Source: Caulobacter flavus (lineage in GTDB: Bacteria > Pseudomonadota > Alphaproteobacteria > Caulobacterales > Caulobacteraceae). From it: a DNA stretch of 64,000 nt. Under the pieces are notes generated by a model. It ran no database searches, was not told the DNA's origin, and worked only from the letters and a program-made list of their open reading frames with translations. Below, piece after piece: positions 26,704-36,290 of this stretch (position 1 is its first letter; each line of letters opens with the position of its first letter). Location: contig NZ_CP026100.1 in NCBI RefSeq assembly GCF_003722335.1, forward strand, positions 3,570,001 through 3,634,000. The letters are read 5' to 3'. The position numbers were made by a program, and so were the translations under genes.

Positions 26704-28893
26704 ATGCGCACCATGCTCTTTACTTCGGCCGCCCTGGCGGTCGTGTGCTTCAACGCGCCCGCGGCCTTCGCCCAGGACGCACCGGTGGCCCTGGACGAGG
26801 TGGTCATCACCGCCCAGCGCCGCAGCGAGAACCTGCAGAAGACCCCGCTGACCGTGTCGGCGGTCACCGGCGACAAGCTGGAATCCCAAGGGGTGAAGAC
26901 GGTGGTCGACCTGGCCGCCCAGGTGCCGTCGCTGCAGATCACGTCCAGCGGCGCGGGCACGGCGCAGGTCTTCCTGCGCGGCATCGGCAGCACCAACACC
27001 ACCGAGGTCGGCGACCCGGCCGTGGCCTACCACATCGACGGCATCTACCAGGCCCGCTCCAGCTCGCTGGGCGCGCTGTTCTACGACGTCGACCGGGTGG
27101 AGGTGCTGCGCGGTCCGCAGGGCACGCTGTACGGCCGCAACGCCACCGCCGGCGCCATCAACGTCATCACCAAGAAGCCGGTGCTCGGCGAGTACCAGGG
27201 CTCGGGCTCGCTCGACGTCGGCAACTACAGCGCCATCACCACCTCGGGCATGATCAACGTGCCGGTGGGCGACACCCTGGCCGTGCGCGCCTCGTTCCAG
27301 CAGAGCCGCCACGACGGCTACGTCAACGCCGTCAACAGCGGTCCGGGCACGGGCGGCAACGACCGCTACGACCAGGACGACAAGTCGGCCCGCCTGCGGG
27401 TGCTGTGGAAGCCGACCGACACCTTCTCGCTGCTGCTGAACGCCGACTACCTGCACCAGGGCGGGGCCGGCGGCGGGGACGGCACCTACGGCACCAGCCG
27501 GGTCACCGGCGATCCGTGGACCTGCAACTGCTCGACCAACCTCTATCGCAACAACCGCTTCTTCAGCACGGGCGCCGAGGCCAGCTGGGACCTGGGCTTC
27601 GCCAACCTGACCTATCTGGTCGGCTACAACTTCTCCAAGCTCGACCGCAGCGGCGAGAACGCCAGCACCGGCGCGCCGAACTACTTCCTGGGCAAGGACT
27701 ACACCTGGTCGCACGAACTGCGCCTGGGCGGCGACACCGGCAAGCTGAAGTGGGTGGTCGGCCTCTATCGCTTCACCGAGGACAACAACGTCGACTTCCG
27801 GGTGTTCCTGGCGACCAACTCGTACCTGTCGTTCATCCAGCCTGAGATCACGGCCGAGAGCATCGCCGTCTTCGGCCAGACGACCTACGAGGTCACCGAC
27901 CGGTTCCGGGTCACCGGCGGCCTGCGCTACACCGAGGACAAGAAGGGCCGGATCGGCGGCACCTACCTGACCAACGGCAGCGGGGCGATCGTCTCGACCG
28001 TCGTGGCCAACGTCGCCGACGCCAAGTGGGACGCCACCAACTGGAAGATCGGCGCCGACTTCGACTTGACCTCGACCTCGATGCTCTATGCCAACGTCGC
28101 CACGGGCTACAAGGCGGGCGGCTATTACGACGGCATCGCCGACAACGTCTACGCGCCGGAGAAGATCACCTCCTACGAAGCCGGCGTGAAGAATCGCTTC
28201 CTCGACAACCGCCTGCAGGTGAACGCCACCGCGTTCCTCTACGACTACCGCGACTTCCAGGTCAGCGCCCTGGGCACCATCGGCGGCCAGGACGCCACGG
28301 TGACCCTCAACGCCGACAAGGCCAAGATCTACGGTCTGGAGTTCGAGACCAACCTGGCGCTCACCGAGCATGACCGCATCGACGCCACCCTGGGCTGGCT
28401 GCACGCCGAGTACACCGACTTCGTGCTGCCGCGCGGGGACTCGTTCTCGAACAACGACGCCAACGCCTCGGTGGCGGCCTGCTTCACGGCCAACTACGCG
28501 GCGGCGGCTCCGCGCTCGACCGACTTCTCCGGCTGCCGCATGGCCCGCACGCCCGAGTGGACCTTCAATCTCGGCTACCAGCATATCTGGGAGCTCAAGG
28601 TCGGCGGCACGCTGACGGGCCGCATCCAGACCCACTACGAGAGCGACAAGAACCTCGAGTACCACGGCTTCGCGCAGAACAAGGAAGGCGCCTTCACCAA
28701 GACGGACGTCAGCCTGACCTACGCCAGCGCCGACGATCGCTGGACCCTGCAAGGCTACGTCCGCAACCTCGAGGACGACGACGTGCGCACCGCTTCGTCG
28801 CCGAACTCGACCACGGGTCTGGCCACCAACGGCGCCGGCGAATTCTACGCCCCGCCGCGCACCTACGGCCTGCGCCTCGGCGTGAGCTTCTAA
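26704..28893 (+). CDS. TonB-dependent outer-membrane receptor (sugar uptake type)
   Basis: The 729-residue protein has a signal peptide (MRTMLFTSAALAVVCFNAPAAFA), a TonB-box-like ALDEVVITAQRRSENLQ, a plug domain (VPSLQITSSGAGTAQVFLRG, VEVLRGPQGTLYGRNATAG) and a 22-strand barrel ending in YGLRLGVSF with terminal Phe. It lacks an STN domain, so it is a pure transporter. It lies between a LacI regulator and two GH3 glycosidases, so it probably imports an oligosaccharide or glycoside across the outer membrane. AAGGGG before the ATG supports this start. A strong terminator follows the gene, so downstream genes may be expressed at a lower level by read-through or from their own promoter. Confidence 0.95.
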   Translation: MRTMLFTSAALAVVCFNAPAAFAQDAPVALDEVVITAQRRSENLQKTPLTVSAVTGDKLESQGVKTVVDLAAQVPSLQITSSGAGTAQVFLRGIGSTNTTEVGDPAVAYHIDGIYQARSSSLGALFYDVDRVEVLRGPQGTLYGRNATAGAINVITKKPVLGEYQGSGSLDVGNYSAITTSGMINVPVGDTLAVRASFQQSRHDGYVNAVNSGPGTGGNDRYDQDDKSARLRVLWKPTDTFSLLLNADYLHQGGAGGGDGTYGTSRVTGDPWTCNCSTNLYRNNRFFSTGAEASWDLGFANLTYLVGYNFSKLDRSGENASTGAPNYFLGKDYTWSHELRLGGDTGKLKWVVGLYRFTEDNNVDFRVFLATNSYLSFIQPEITAESIAVFGQTTYEVTDRFRVTGGLRYTEDKKGRIGGTYLTNGSGAIVSTVVANVADAKWDATNWKIGADFDLTSTSMLYANVATGYKAGGYYDGIADNVYAPEKITSYEAGVKNRFLDNRLQVNATAFLYDYRDFQVSALGTIGGQDATVTLNADKAKIYGLEFETNLALTEHDRIDATLGWLHAEYTDFVLPRGDSFSNNDANASVAACFTANYAAAAPRSTDFSGCRMARTPEWTFNLGYQHIWELKVGGTLTGRIQTHYESDKNLEYHGFAQNKEGAFTKTDVSLTYASADDRWTLQGYVRNLEDDDVRTASSPNSTTGLATNGAGEFYAPPRTYGLRLGVSF

Positions 28894-28910
28894 CCTCCTC
28901 ACTCCCCCTC

Positions 28911-28952
28911 GCGCCCGGCGGACCCTGCCCGTCGGGCGCGCCTTTCTTTTTC
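28911..28952 (+). terminator. Intrinsic terminator after the TonB-receptor gene
   Basis: GCGCCCG (28911-28917) pairs with CGGGCGC (28933-28939) and is followed by CCTTTCTTTTT. It lies between the receptor and the first GH3 gene. Confidence 0.75.
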
Positions 28953-28975
28953 GAGTAGATACGAGAGTTTAGCCG

Positions 28976-30952
28976 ATGAACCTCACCCGACGCCTTCTAC
29001 TCTTGGCCGCCTCGGCCGCGGTCCTCGGCGGCGCGGCGCAGGCCGCGCCCAAACAGCCCGAACTGGGCGTGCGCGACGGCAGGACGATCACCGTCGACGG
29101 CCTGAAGTTCCGCGACCTCGACCGCGACGGAAAGCTGGCTCCCTACGAGGACTGGAGGCTGTCGCCGGACGTCCGCGCCGCCGACCTGACCGCGCGCATG
29201 ACGCTGGACGAGAAAGCCGGACAGATGATGCACGGCACGCTGCCGGCCATCGGGCCGATGGGCGTGGCCGGCATCGGCTCGGGCTACGACTTGGCCAAGG
29301 CGACGCCGCTGGTCGTCGACCGCCACGTCACCACCTTCATCACCCGCCTGGCCGGCGCGCCGAGCTTCCTGGCGCAGCAGAACAACGCCATCCAGGCGAT
29401 CGCCGAGAAGGGGCGCCTGGGCGTGCCGGCGACGATCAGCACCGACCCGCGCCACCACTTCCAGTTCACGGCCGGCGCCAGCGTGGCGCCCGGCGGCTTT
29501 TCGCAATGGCCCGAGGCCCCGGGCCTGGCCGCCATCGGCGACGCGGCCCTGACCAGGCGTTTCGGCGACATCGCCCGTCAGGAGTACCGCGCCGTCGGCA
29601 TCCACCAGGCCCTGTCGCCGATGGCGGACCTGTCGACCGAGCCGCGCTGGTCGCGGACCAACGGCACCTTCGGCGAGGACGCCGACCTCGTGGGCAAGAT
29701 GACCAAGGCCTACATTCAGGGCTTCCAGGGCGGCGACAGCGGCCTCGCGACCGGCGGCGTCTCGGCCGTGGTCAAGCACTGGGTGGGCTACGGCGCCTCG
29801 GCCAAGGGCTTCGACGGCCACAACAGCTATGGCCGCTATGCCGTTTTCCCCAAAGGACAATTCGACCTGCACGTGAAGCCGTTCGACGAGGCCTTCGCGG
29901 CCGGCGTCGTCGGGGTCATGCCGACCTACGCCATCCTCCAGGACGTGGCCCTCTACGGCCAGCCGCTGGAGCCGGTCGCGGCCGGCTTCTCCAGGCAGCT
30001 ACTGACCGGACTGCTGCGCGGCAAGCATGGCTTCAAGGGGATCGTGCTGTCCGACTGGGCGATCACCAACGACTGCGGCGACACCTGCCGCAACGGCTTT
30101 CCGGCCGGCGTCACGCCCAGCTTCGAGGGCTTCTCCACCGCCTGGGGCGTCGAGGACCTGGCCAAGGTCGACCGCTACGCCAAGGGCGTGAACGCGGGTC
30201 TCGACCAGTTCGGCGGCGTCGAGGACACGGCCGAACTGGTGGCCGCGGTGAAGGCCGGCAAGATCACGGAAGGCCGCATCGACGAGTCCGTGAAGCGCAT
30301 CCTGCTGGTGAAGTTCGAGCAGGGCCTGTTCGAGAACCCCTATGTGGACCCCAAGGCGGCCGACGCGATCGCCGGCGCCAAGGCGTTCGTCGCCGAGGGC
30401 CGGGCGGCCCAGAGCGCCGCCCTGACGCTGCTGGAGAACAAGGACGGCCTGCTGCCGCTGAAGGCCGCCGGCCGCAAGGTCTGGCTCAAGGGCGTCTCGC
30501 CCGACGTCGCCAGGGCCTATGGCCTGACTCCGGTGACCGATCTCGCCCAGGCGGACTTGGCCATCATCCGCGTCGAGACGCCGTTCGAGACGCTGCACCC
30601 GAACTACACCTTCGGCGCGCGCCAGCACGAGGGCGATCTGTCGTTCAAGGACGGCGCGGCCGACTACGAGGCCATCAAGGCCGCCTCGGCCAAGGTCCCG
30701 ACCATCGTCAGCGTCTATCTCGACCGCCCGGCGATCCTGACCAACGTCCGCGACAAGGCCGGCGCTCTGATCGGCGACTTCGGCGCCAGCGGCGAAGCGC
30801 TGCTCGACGCGTTGACCGGCAGGGCCAAGGCGCGCGGCAAGCTGCCGTTCGAACTGCCCTCGTCGATGGCCGCCGTCGAACAGCAAGCCGAAGACGCGCC
30901 GCACGACAGCGAAAAGCCGCTGTACCCGATCCACTACGGCCTGGCCTACTAA
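28976..30952 (+). CDS. Glycoside hydrolase family 3 protein (beta-glucosidase/exo-glucanase type, short form)
   Basis: The 658-residue protein has a signal peptide (about 1-23) and an EF-hand-like loop (DLDRDGKLAPYEDW, ~47-60). The GH3 TIM barrel includes GIHQALSPMADLSTEPRW and NGTFGEDADLVGKMT, with the catalytic nucleophile Asp360 in GIVLSDWAITNDC. The (alpha/beta)6 sandwich domain follows (LTLLENKDGLLPL), but there is no fibronectin-III tail, and the protein ends YPIHYGLAY. Such enzymes remove beta-linked sugars from the non-reducing end, here in the periplasm. The next GH3 starts 16 bases downstream. The catalytic acid and substrate cannot be fixed from sequence. Confidence 0.93.
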   Translation: MNLTRRLLLLAASAAVLGGAAQAAPKQPELGVRDGRTITVDGLKFRDLDRDGKLAPYEDWRLSPDVRAADLTARMTLDEKAGQMMHGTLPAIGPMGVAGIGSGYDLAKATPLVVDRHVTTFITRLAGAPSFLAQQNNAIQAIAEKGRLGVPATISTDPRHHFQFTAGASVAPGGFSQWPEAPGLAAIGDAALTRRFGDIARQEYRAVGIHQALSPMADLSTEPRWSRTNGTFGEDADLVGKMTKAYIQGFQGGDSGLATGGVSAVVKHWVGYGASAKGFDGHNSYGRYAVFPKGQFDLHVKPFDEAFAAGVVGVMPTYAILQDVALYGQPLEPVAAGFSRQLLTGLLRGKHGFKGIVLSDWAITNDCGDTCRNGFPAGVTPSFEGFSTAWGVEDLAKVDRYAKGVNAGLDQFGGVEDTAELVAAVKAGKITEGRIDESVKRILLVKFEQGLFENPYVDPKAADAIAGAKAFVAEGRAAQSAALTLLENKDGLLPLKAAGRKVWLKGVSPDVARAYGLTPVTDLAQADLAIIRVETPFETLHPNYTFGARQHEGDLSFKDGAADYEAIKAASAKVPTIVSVYLDRPAILTNVRDKAGALIGDFGASGEALLDALTGRAKARGKLPFELPSSMAAVEQQAEDAPHDSEKPLYPIHYGLAY

Positions 30953-30968
30953 GAGGGGGACCGACACC

Positions 30969-33158
30969 ATGATCCGCATGACGACCGCCGCCAGCATCGC
31001 GGCCCTCACGCTGGCCGCCGGCGCCGCCCAGGCCCAGCAGCCGTGGATGAACACCAAGCTCTCGCCCGACGAGCGCGCGGCCCTGCTCGAGAAGGAGATG
31101 ACCCTCGACGAGCGCATCGGCCTGGTCCACGGCCCGATGTCGATGCCGATCTTCGGCATCAAGAAGCCCGACGGCGCCATCGGCTCGGCGGGCTATATAC
31201 CCGGCATCCCGCGCCTGGGCGTGCCGGCGCTGGAAGAGAGCGACGCCAGCCTCGGCGTCACCAACCCGCTGGGCGTGCGGCCGGGCGACGGCGCCACGGC
31301 GCTGGCCTCGGGCCTGTCGCTGGCGGCGACCTTCAACACCAAGCTGGCCTATGACGGCGGCGCGGTTGTCGGCCGCGAAGCCCGCGCCAAGGGCTTCAAC
31401 GTCCAGCTGGCCGGCGGCGTGAACCTGGCCCGCGACCCGCGCAACGGCCGCAACTTCGAATATCTCGGCGAAGACCCCTGGCTGGCCGGCAACCTCGTCG
31501 CCGCCCAGATCAACGGCATCCAGGCACAGGGCATCGTCTCGACGATCAAGCACTTCTCGTTGAACGGCCAGGAGACCAGCCGCCATTTCGCCAACTCGAT
31601 CATCGACGAGGCCGCCCACCGCGAAAGCGACCTGCTGGCCTTCCAGATCGCCATCGAAAAGAGCCAACCGGGCTCGGTGATGTGCGCCTACAACCTGGTC
31701 AACGGCGACTACAGCTGCGGCGCCCCGCACCTGCTCAACGACGTGCTCAAGGGCGACTGGGGCTACAAGGGCTGGGTGATGTCGGACTGGGGCGCGGTTC
31801 ACGCCACCGACTACATCGTCAAGGGCCTGGACCAGCAGTCGGGCGAGCAGCTGGACGCCAAGATCTGGTTCGGCGAGCCGCTGAAGGCCGCCGTCGAGAA
31901 AGGCGAGATCCCCGCCGCACGGTTGTCGGACGCCACGCGCCGCATCCTGCGCTCGATGTTCGCCGCCGGCCTGTTCGACAAGCCCGTGACCCCGGGCGGC
32001 GCCATCGACTACGACGGCAATGCTCAGGTCGCCCACGCGGCGGCCGCCGAAGGCATCGTGCTGTTGAAGAACCGCGAAGGCCTGCTGCCGCTGGCCAAGA
32101 GCGCCAAGACCATCGCCGTGATCGGCGGCCATGCCGACGCCGGCGTGCTGTCGGGCGGCGGCTCCTCGCAGGTGGTGCCGCCGGGCGGCGCCAAGCGCGT
32201 CGTGCCGCTGGGCGGCGAGGGCATGATGGGCGCCTTCCGCAGCCAGTATTTCAACGGCTCCTCGCCGCTGGCCGCGATCCGCAAGGCCGCGCCGGACGCC
32301 AAGGTCACCTTCGACGACGGTCGCTATGTCGCCTCGGCCGTCGCCGCCGCCAAGGCCGCCGACGTGGTGGTCGTCATGGGCAACCAGTGGATGGGCGAGG
32401 GCGAGGACGCCTTCGACCTTTCCCTGCCCAACGGCCAGGACGAACTGATCGCCGCCGTTGTCGCGGCCAACCCCAACGCCATCGTCGTGTTGCAGACCGG
32501 CGGCCCGGTGTCCATGCCCTGGCTGGACCAGGCCGGCGCCGTGGTCGAGGCCTGGTACGGCGGCGCCAAGGGCGGCGAGGCGATCGCAGACGTGCTGTTT
32601 GGCGCGGTCAATCCGTCGGGCCGCCTGCCGGTGACCTTCCCCGCCTCGCTGTCGCAGTACCCGCGTGAAGCCCTGCCGGGCCGCGGCGTGCCGGAAAAGA
32701 CCAGGTTCGACGTCAATTACACCGAAGGCTCGGACGTCGGTTACCGCCGCTTCGCCGCCACGGGCGACAAGCCGCTGTTCCCGTTCGGCTACGGCCTGTC
32801 CTACACCTCGTTCGCCTATTCGAACCTCAAGGTCGAGGGCGGGCAGAGCGTCACCGTCAGCTTCGACGTGGCCAACACCGGCAAGGTCGAGGGCAAGGAC
32901 GCGCCGCAGGTTTATCTGACCGGGGCGGCCGGCAAGCCGTTGCAGCGGCTGATCGGCTTCGGCAAGGTGTCGCTGAAGCCGGGCGAGAGCCGCCGGGTGA
33001 CCCTGACCGCCGATCCGCGCCTGCTGGCCAGCTTCGACGCCACGGGCCGTCGCTGGGTCGTCACGGGCGGCGACTATCAGGTGGCCGTCGGCGCCTCGGC
33101 CACCGACCTCGCGCTCAAGGGCGGGGCCAAGGTCAAGGCGCGGACGCTGAAGCCGTAA
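30969..33158 (+). CDS. Glycoside hydrolase family 3 protein (full-length, with fibronectin-III-like tail)
   Basis: The 729-residue protein has a signal peptide cut near AQAQ (residue 23). GH3 barrel motifs include GVPALEESDASLGVTNP, ARDPRNGRNFEYLGEDP, IKHFSLNGQE and the nucleophile Asp273 in KGWVMSDWGAVHATDY. The second domain has EGIVLLKNREGLLPL and a glycine loop, and the fibronectin-III-like tail has LFPFGYGLSYTSFAYSNL. The layout is that of beta-glucosidase/beta-xylosidase-type GH3. It differs strongly from the preceding GH3, so the two probably cleave different linkages of one imported glycan. AGAGGGGGA precedes the start. Confidence 0.95.
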   Translation: MIRMTTAASIAALTLAAGAAQAQQPWMNTKLSPDERAALLEKEMTLDERIGLVHGPMSMPIFGIKKPDGAIGSAGYIPGIPRLGVPALEESDASLGVTNPLGVRPGDGATALASGLSLAATFNTKLAYDGGAVVGREARAKGFNVQLAGGVNLARDPRNGRNFEYLGEDPWLAGNLVAAQINGIQAQGIVSTIKHFSLNGQETSRHFANSIIDEAAHRESDLLAFQIAIEKSQPGSVMCAYNLVNGDYSCGAPHLLNDVLKGDWGYKGWVMSDWGAVHATDYIVKGLDQQSGEQLDAKIWFGEPLKAAVEKGEIPAARLSDATRRILRSMFAAGLFDKPVTPGGAIDYDGNAQVAHAAAAEGIVLLKNREGLLPLAKSAKTIAVIGGHADAGVLSGGGSSQVVPPGGAKRVVPLGGEGMMGAFRSQYFNGSSPLAAIRKAAPDAKVTFDDGRYVASAVAAAKAADVVVVMGNQWMGEGEDAFDLSLPNGQDELIAAVVAANPNAIVVLQTGGPVSMPWLDQAGAVVEAWYGGAKGGEAIADVLFGAVNPSGRLPVTFPASLSQYPREALPGRGVPEKTRFDVNYTEGSDVGYRRFAATGDKPLFPFGYGLSYTSFAYSNLKVEGGQSVTVSFDVANTGKVEGKDAPQVYLTGAAGKPLQRLIGFGKVSLKPGESRRVTLTADPRLLASFDATGRRWVVTGGDYQVAVGASATDLALKGGAKVKARTLKP

Positions 33159-33173
33159 GGGAAGGGCATGGCG

Positions 33174-34760
33174 ATGAGATCTTCAGGGAAGTCTCTGGTT
33201 TCTGGCCTCGCCCTGGCGCTGGCCATGGGCCTTCCGGCCCTGGCCGCCGGGCCGGTGGTCAAGACCGCCAACGGTCCGGTCGAGGGCGTCGAGAGCGGAA
33301 CGGTGGCGGCGTTCAAGGGCGTGCCCTTCGCCGCCCCGCCGGTCGGCCCGCTGCGCTGGCGCGCGCCCCAGGCTCCGACGGCCTGGACCGCCGTCCGCCC
33401 GGCCGCCGAATACGGTCCCGACTGCGCCCAGAACCCGTTCCCCGGCGACGCCGCGCCCCTGGGCGTCAAGCCCGCCGAGGACTGCCTCTATGTGAACGTC
33501 TGGACGCCGAAGGACGCCATCAAGACCAAGGCCAAGAAGCCGGTGATGGTCTGGATCTACGGCGGCGGCTTCGTCAACGGCGGCTCTTCGCCGGAGGTCT
33601 ATGCCGGCGACCGCTTCGCCCGCGACGGCGTGGTGCTGGTCAGCTTCAACTACCGGGTCGGCCGCTTCGGCTTCTTCGCCCATCCGGCGCTGTCGGCCGA
33701 GAACGCCGACGGCGGCCTGCTGGGCAACTACGCCTTCATGGACCAGATCGCGGCCCTGAAGTGGGTGAAGGCCAACATCGCCGCCTTCGGGGGCGATCCG
33801 GACAACGTCACGATCTTCGGGGAGTCGGCCGGCGGCATGTCGGTCAACGCCCTGCTGACCACGCCTCTGGCCGAAGGCCTGTTCCACAAGGCGATCATCC
33901 AGTCGGGCGGCGGCCGGCCCCGCCTTCTGCCGTCGCTGCCGATCAAGGCCGCGTCGGGCGAGCGCTCGGCCGAGAGCGTGGGCCTGGCCTTCGCCGCCAA
34001 GGCCGGCGTGACGGGGGAGGGAGCTGATGCGCTCGCCGCCCTGCGCGCCCTGCCGGCCGACGCGGTGGTCGACGGCCTGAACATGGCGACCTCCGGCGTG
34101 CCCACCTGGAACGGCGGGCCGATGTACGACGGCAAGATCGTCACCAAGCCGGTGCTCGACGCCTTCGCCGCCGGCGAGTGGACCAAGATGCCGGTCCTGG
34201 TCGGGGCCACCGGCGCCGACGGTTTCTTCTTCGGCGGCACGCGCGACCAGGTCTTTGCCCCGTTCGGCGAGCGGCGGGCCGAGGCCGAAAAGCTCTATGA
34301 CCCGACCGGCGACGGCGACATCAAGGTTTATGGCTGGAAGGCAGCGGGCGACCGGATGTTCATCGAGCCGGCGCGCGAGGTGGCCCGCACCCTGTCGGCG
34401 CAGGGCGCGCCGGTCTGGTCGTTCCGCTTCTCCTACGTGGCCGAAAGCCAGCGCAAGGAGTGGTGGGCCGCCCCGCACGCCACCGAGATCCCGTTCGTGT
34501 TCGACACGGTCGACGCCCGCTACGGCGCCGCCCTGACCCCGGCCGATCAGGCCGCCGCCAAGGCCGTCCACGCCTACTGGATCGCCTTCGCGACCAAGGG
34601 CGCGCCGGACGCGGCGGGCCAGCCGGCCTGGCCGAAGTACGACGCGGCCGGCGATGTGATCATCGACTTCGCCAACGACGGCGTGAAGGCGGGGCCAGAT
34701 CCCCTGAAGGCGCGGCTCGACCTCGTCCAGGCCACCACGCCCAAGCCGGCGGGGAAATGA
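33174..34760 (+). CDS. Type-B carboxylesterase
   Basis: The 528-residue secreted protein (signal peptide to ALAAG, ~26) has the carboxylesterase-B fold: oxyanion loop WIYGGGFVNGGSS, nucleophile Ser218 in IFGESAGGMSVN, and a catalytic His region WWAAPHATEIPFVF. EDCLYVNVWTP is the family signature near residue 102. It would hydrolyse esters on an imported glycan or glycoside (acetyl or aromatic). It lies ten bases after the second GH3 and belongs to that operon. ATG 33174 was preferred because GGAAGGG is well spaced from it; ATG 33168 is two codons upstream. Confidence 0.93.
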   Translation: MRSSGKSLVSGLALALAMGLPALAAGPVVKTANGPVEGVESGTVAAFKGVPFAAPPVGPLRWRAPQAPTAWTAVRPAAEYGPDCAQNPFPGDAAPLGVKPAEDCLYVNVWTPKDAIKTKAKKPVMVWIYGGGFVNGGSSPEVYAGDRFARDGVVLVSFNYRVGRFGFFAHPALSAENADGGLLGNYAFMDQIAALKWVKANIAAFGGDPDNVTIFGESAGGMSVNALLTTPLAEGLFHKAIIQSGGGRPRLLPSLPIKAASGERSAESVGLAFAAKAGVTGEGADALAALRALPADAVVDGLNMATSGVPTWNGGPMYDGKIVTKPVLDAFAAGEWTKMPVLVGATGADGFFFGGTRDQVFAPFGERRAEAEKLYDPTGDGDIKVYGWKAAGDRMFIEPAREVARTLSAQGAPVWSFRFSYVAESQRKEWWAAPHATEIPFVFDTVDARYGAALTPADQAAAKAVHAYWIAFATKGAPDAAGQPAWPKYDAAGDVIIDFANDGVKAGPDPLKARLDLVQATTPKPAGK

Positions 34761-34761
34761 C

Positions 34762-34986
34762 ATGGCCGCGCGGCTGGCGCACGCGGTGATCGACCGCGAC
34801 ACCTTCCAGGCCCTGCGCCGGGCCCTGCCGGCCGCCACCAAGGCCTGCCTGCAGGAGACCTTCGGCATCAGCGAGACCACCTGGGTCAAGCTGCGCGACG
34901 GTCGACCGGTGAAGCAGGCGACCCTGGAGCGGCTGCTTGAGCGCTATCGCCGGGTGTGCGGCGAGACCGAGCGTCGGGCGGCTTGA
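34762..34986 (+). CDS. Small HTH-like hypothetical protein
   Basis: The 74-residue protein starts one base after the esterase stop. Helical segments FQALRRALPAATKACLQETF, then ISETTWVKLRDGRPV and TLERLLERYRRV resemble a single helix-turn-helix domain (second helix ISETTWVKLRDG as recognition helix). I know similar short proteins in Caulobacter genomes but no assigned function. Its position as the last gene of a glycan operon suggests a small regulator or an unrelated conserved protein. A long hairpin follows. Confidence 0.7.
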   Translation: MAARLAHAVIDRDTFQALRRALPAATKACLQETFGISETTWVKLRDGRPVKQATLERLLERYRRVCGETERRAA

Positions 34987-35004
34987 TCCGCTCTGGAAAT
35001 AGTT

Positions 35005-35042
35005 CGTCATCCCGGCTCGGCCTTCGGCCGTCCGGGATGACG
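35005..35042. repeat. GTCATCCCGG inverted-repeat element (terminator-like)
   Basis: Eleven-base perfect arms (CGTCATCCCGG 35005-35015, CCGGGATGACG 35032-35042) surround an inner CGGCC-TTC-GGCCG hairpin. The same CGTCATCCCGG end begins the larger element at 48181. It separates the convergent small HTH-like gene and pip. Confidence 0.7.
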
Positions 35043-35061
35043 GGTTTGGGATGAAGGGCTA

Positions 35062-36150
35062 TCAGCCGATCCGCGGAAGCCCGTTCATGATCGCCGTCAG
35101 CGCCAGCACCGTCTGGCCCTCCATGGCGCTGTGGCCCGCATCCGTCTTCACGTAGCTGGCTGGCGGCGCGCCGATCTCTTCCAGGGCCGCGACCAGGCGC
35201 GAGGCCTGGGATAGCGGGCAGACCTGGTCGAAGCGGCCATGCACAATGTGGATGTCCAGCCCCTTCAGCGCGCCCACGTTGCGGACGATGTAGTCGGGCT
35301 CGAGGAACAGGCCGTTGGCGAAGAAGTGGGCCTCGATCTGCGCGAAGCACAAGGCGAAGTCGGCCTCGCCGAACTTACCCGCGTCGGCGTTGTCGGGGAT
35401 CATGTTCGAGATCGTGCCTTCCCAGACCGACCAGGCCACGGCCGCCTGCAACTGGCGCTCACGCTCGGCCTGGCTGGCCGGGACCATGTCGAAGATTTTC
35501 TTGTAGGCGCCCATGATGTCGCCGCGTTCCTCGGGCGCGATGACCTCGACGAAGGCTTTCCACTCGTCGGGATAGGCGATGTAGGCGCCCGGTTCGGTCA
35601 GGGCGTAGGGCGTCTTGGTGAAGGTCGCCGCGTTGCCCTGGTACATGTAGAGCAAGTCTTCGGTCGCACCGAGGAAGATGCCGCGCAGGATCAGCGAGGC
35701 CACCTTGTCGGCGTGGCGGATGGCGTAGGTCAACGCCAGGGTGCTGCCCCAGCTGCCGCCGAACACGTGCATGCGCCCGGTGATGCCCAGCGCGTCGCGC
35801 AGCTTGTTGATGTCGTCGACCAGGTGGTCGGTGGTGTTGTTGGTCAGGGCGACCTGCGGGCCGGCCGAGGCGACGGTCGGCTCGCTCTTGCCGCAGCCGC
35901 GCTGGTCGAACAGGATCACGCGATAGCGCTTTGGATCGAAGAAGCGGGCCATCGGCGGAGCGCAGGCGCCGCCCGGGCCGCCGTGCAGGAACATCACCGG
36001 CTCGCCGTCCGGATTGCCGTACTCTTCCCAATAGAGCTTGTGATCGGGCGCGGCGTCGACCTGCAGCAGGCCGCTCTTGTTGGCGACCGGCTGGTCGTAC
36101 TTCCATTCGCCAGTGACCTTGCTGGTGGTCCGCAACCGCGAGAAATTCAT
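35062..36150 (-). CDS. pip: Proline iminopeptidase
   Basis: The 362-residue alpha/beta-hydrolase is of the S33 prolyl aminopeptidase type and removes N-terminal proline from peptides. Marks are LYWEEYGNPDGEPVMFLHGG with GPGG oxyanion loop, ILFDQRGCGKSEP, nucleophile Ser133 in VFGGSWGSTLAL, the Asp in HGRFDQVCPL and the His in TDAGHSAME. It has an N-terminal extension of about 30 residues relative to the core, with no clear export signal. AAAGG precedes the ATG. It is monocistronic and divergent from the small hypothetical/HTTM pair. Confidence 0.95.
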   Translation of the reverse strand: MNFSRLRTTSKVTGEWKYDQPVANKSGLLQVDAAPDHKLYWEEYGNPDGEPVMFLHGGPGGACAPPMARFFDPKRYRVILFDQRGCGKSEPTVASAGPQVALTNNTTDHLVDDINKLRDALGITGRMHVFGGSWGSTLALTYAIRHADKVASLILRGIFLGATEDLLYMYQGNAATFTKTPYALTEPGAYIAYPDEWKAFVEVIAPEERGDIMGAYKKIFDMVPASQAERERQLQAAVAWSVWEGTISNMIPDNADAGKFGEADFALCFAQIEAHFFANGLFLEPDYIVRNVGALKGLDIHIVHGRFDQVCPLSQASRLVAALEEIGAPPASYVKTDAGHSAMEGQTVLALTAIMNGLPRIG

Positions 36151-36290
36151 AACTCGACCTTTCGTGAGGCTGTTCGCCCGTGCCGTTTAGATGCGCTCGC
36201 CGCGGCGGGCCGCAAGTCAAAATCGCCGCTCTCGACAGGATCGGAGCGTCCGCGTAACCCAGCCTTCCGCCGCGCCTGAAAGGAGGGACC

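Noticed and set aside
26629..28902. 757-codon reverse-strand open frame opposite the first TonB receptor
   Set aside because: Same reasoning as for the other antisense frames; no domain is seen and the forward gene is certain.
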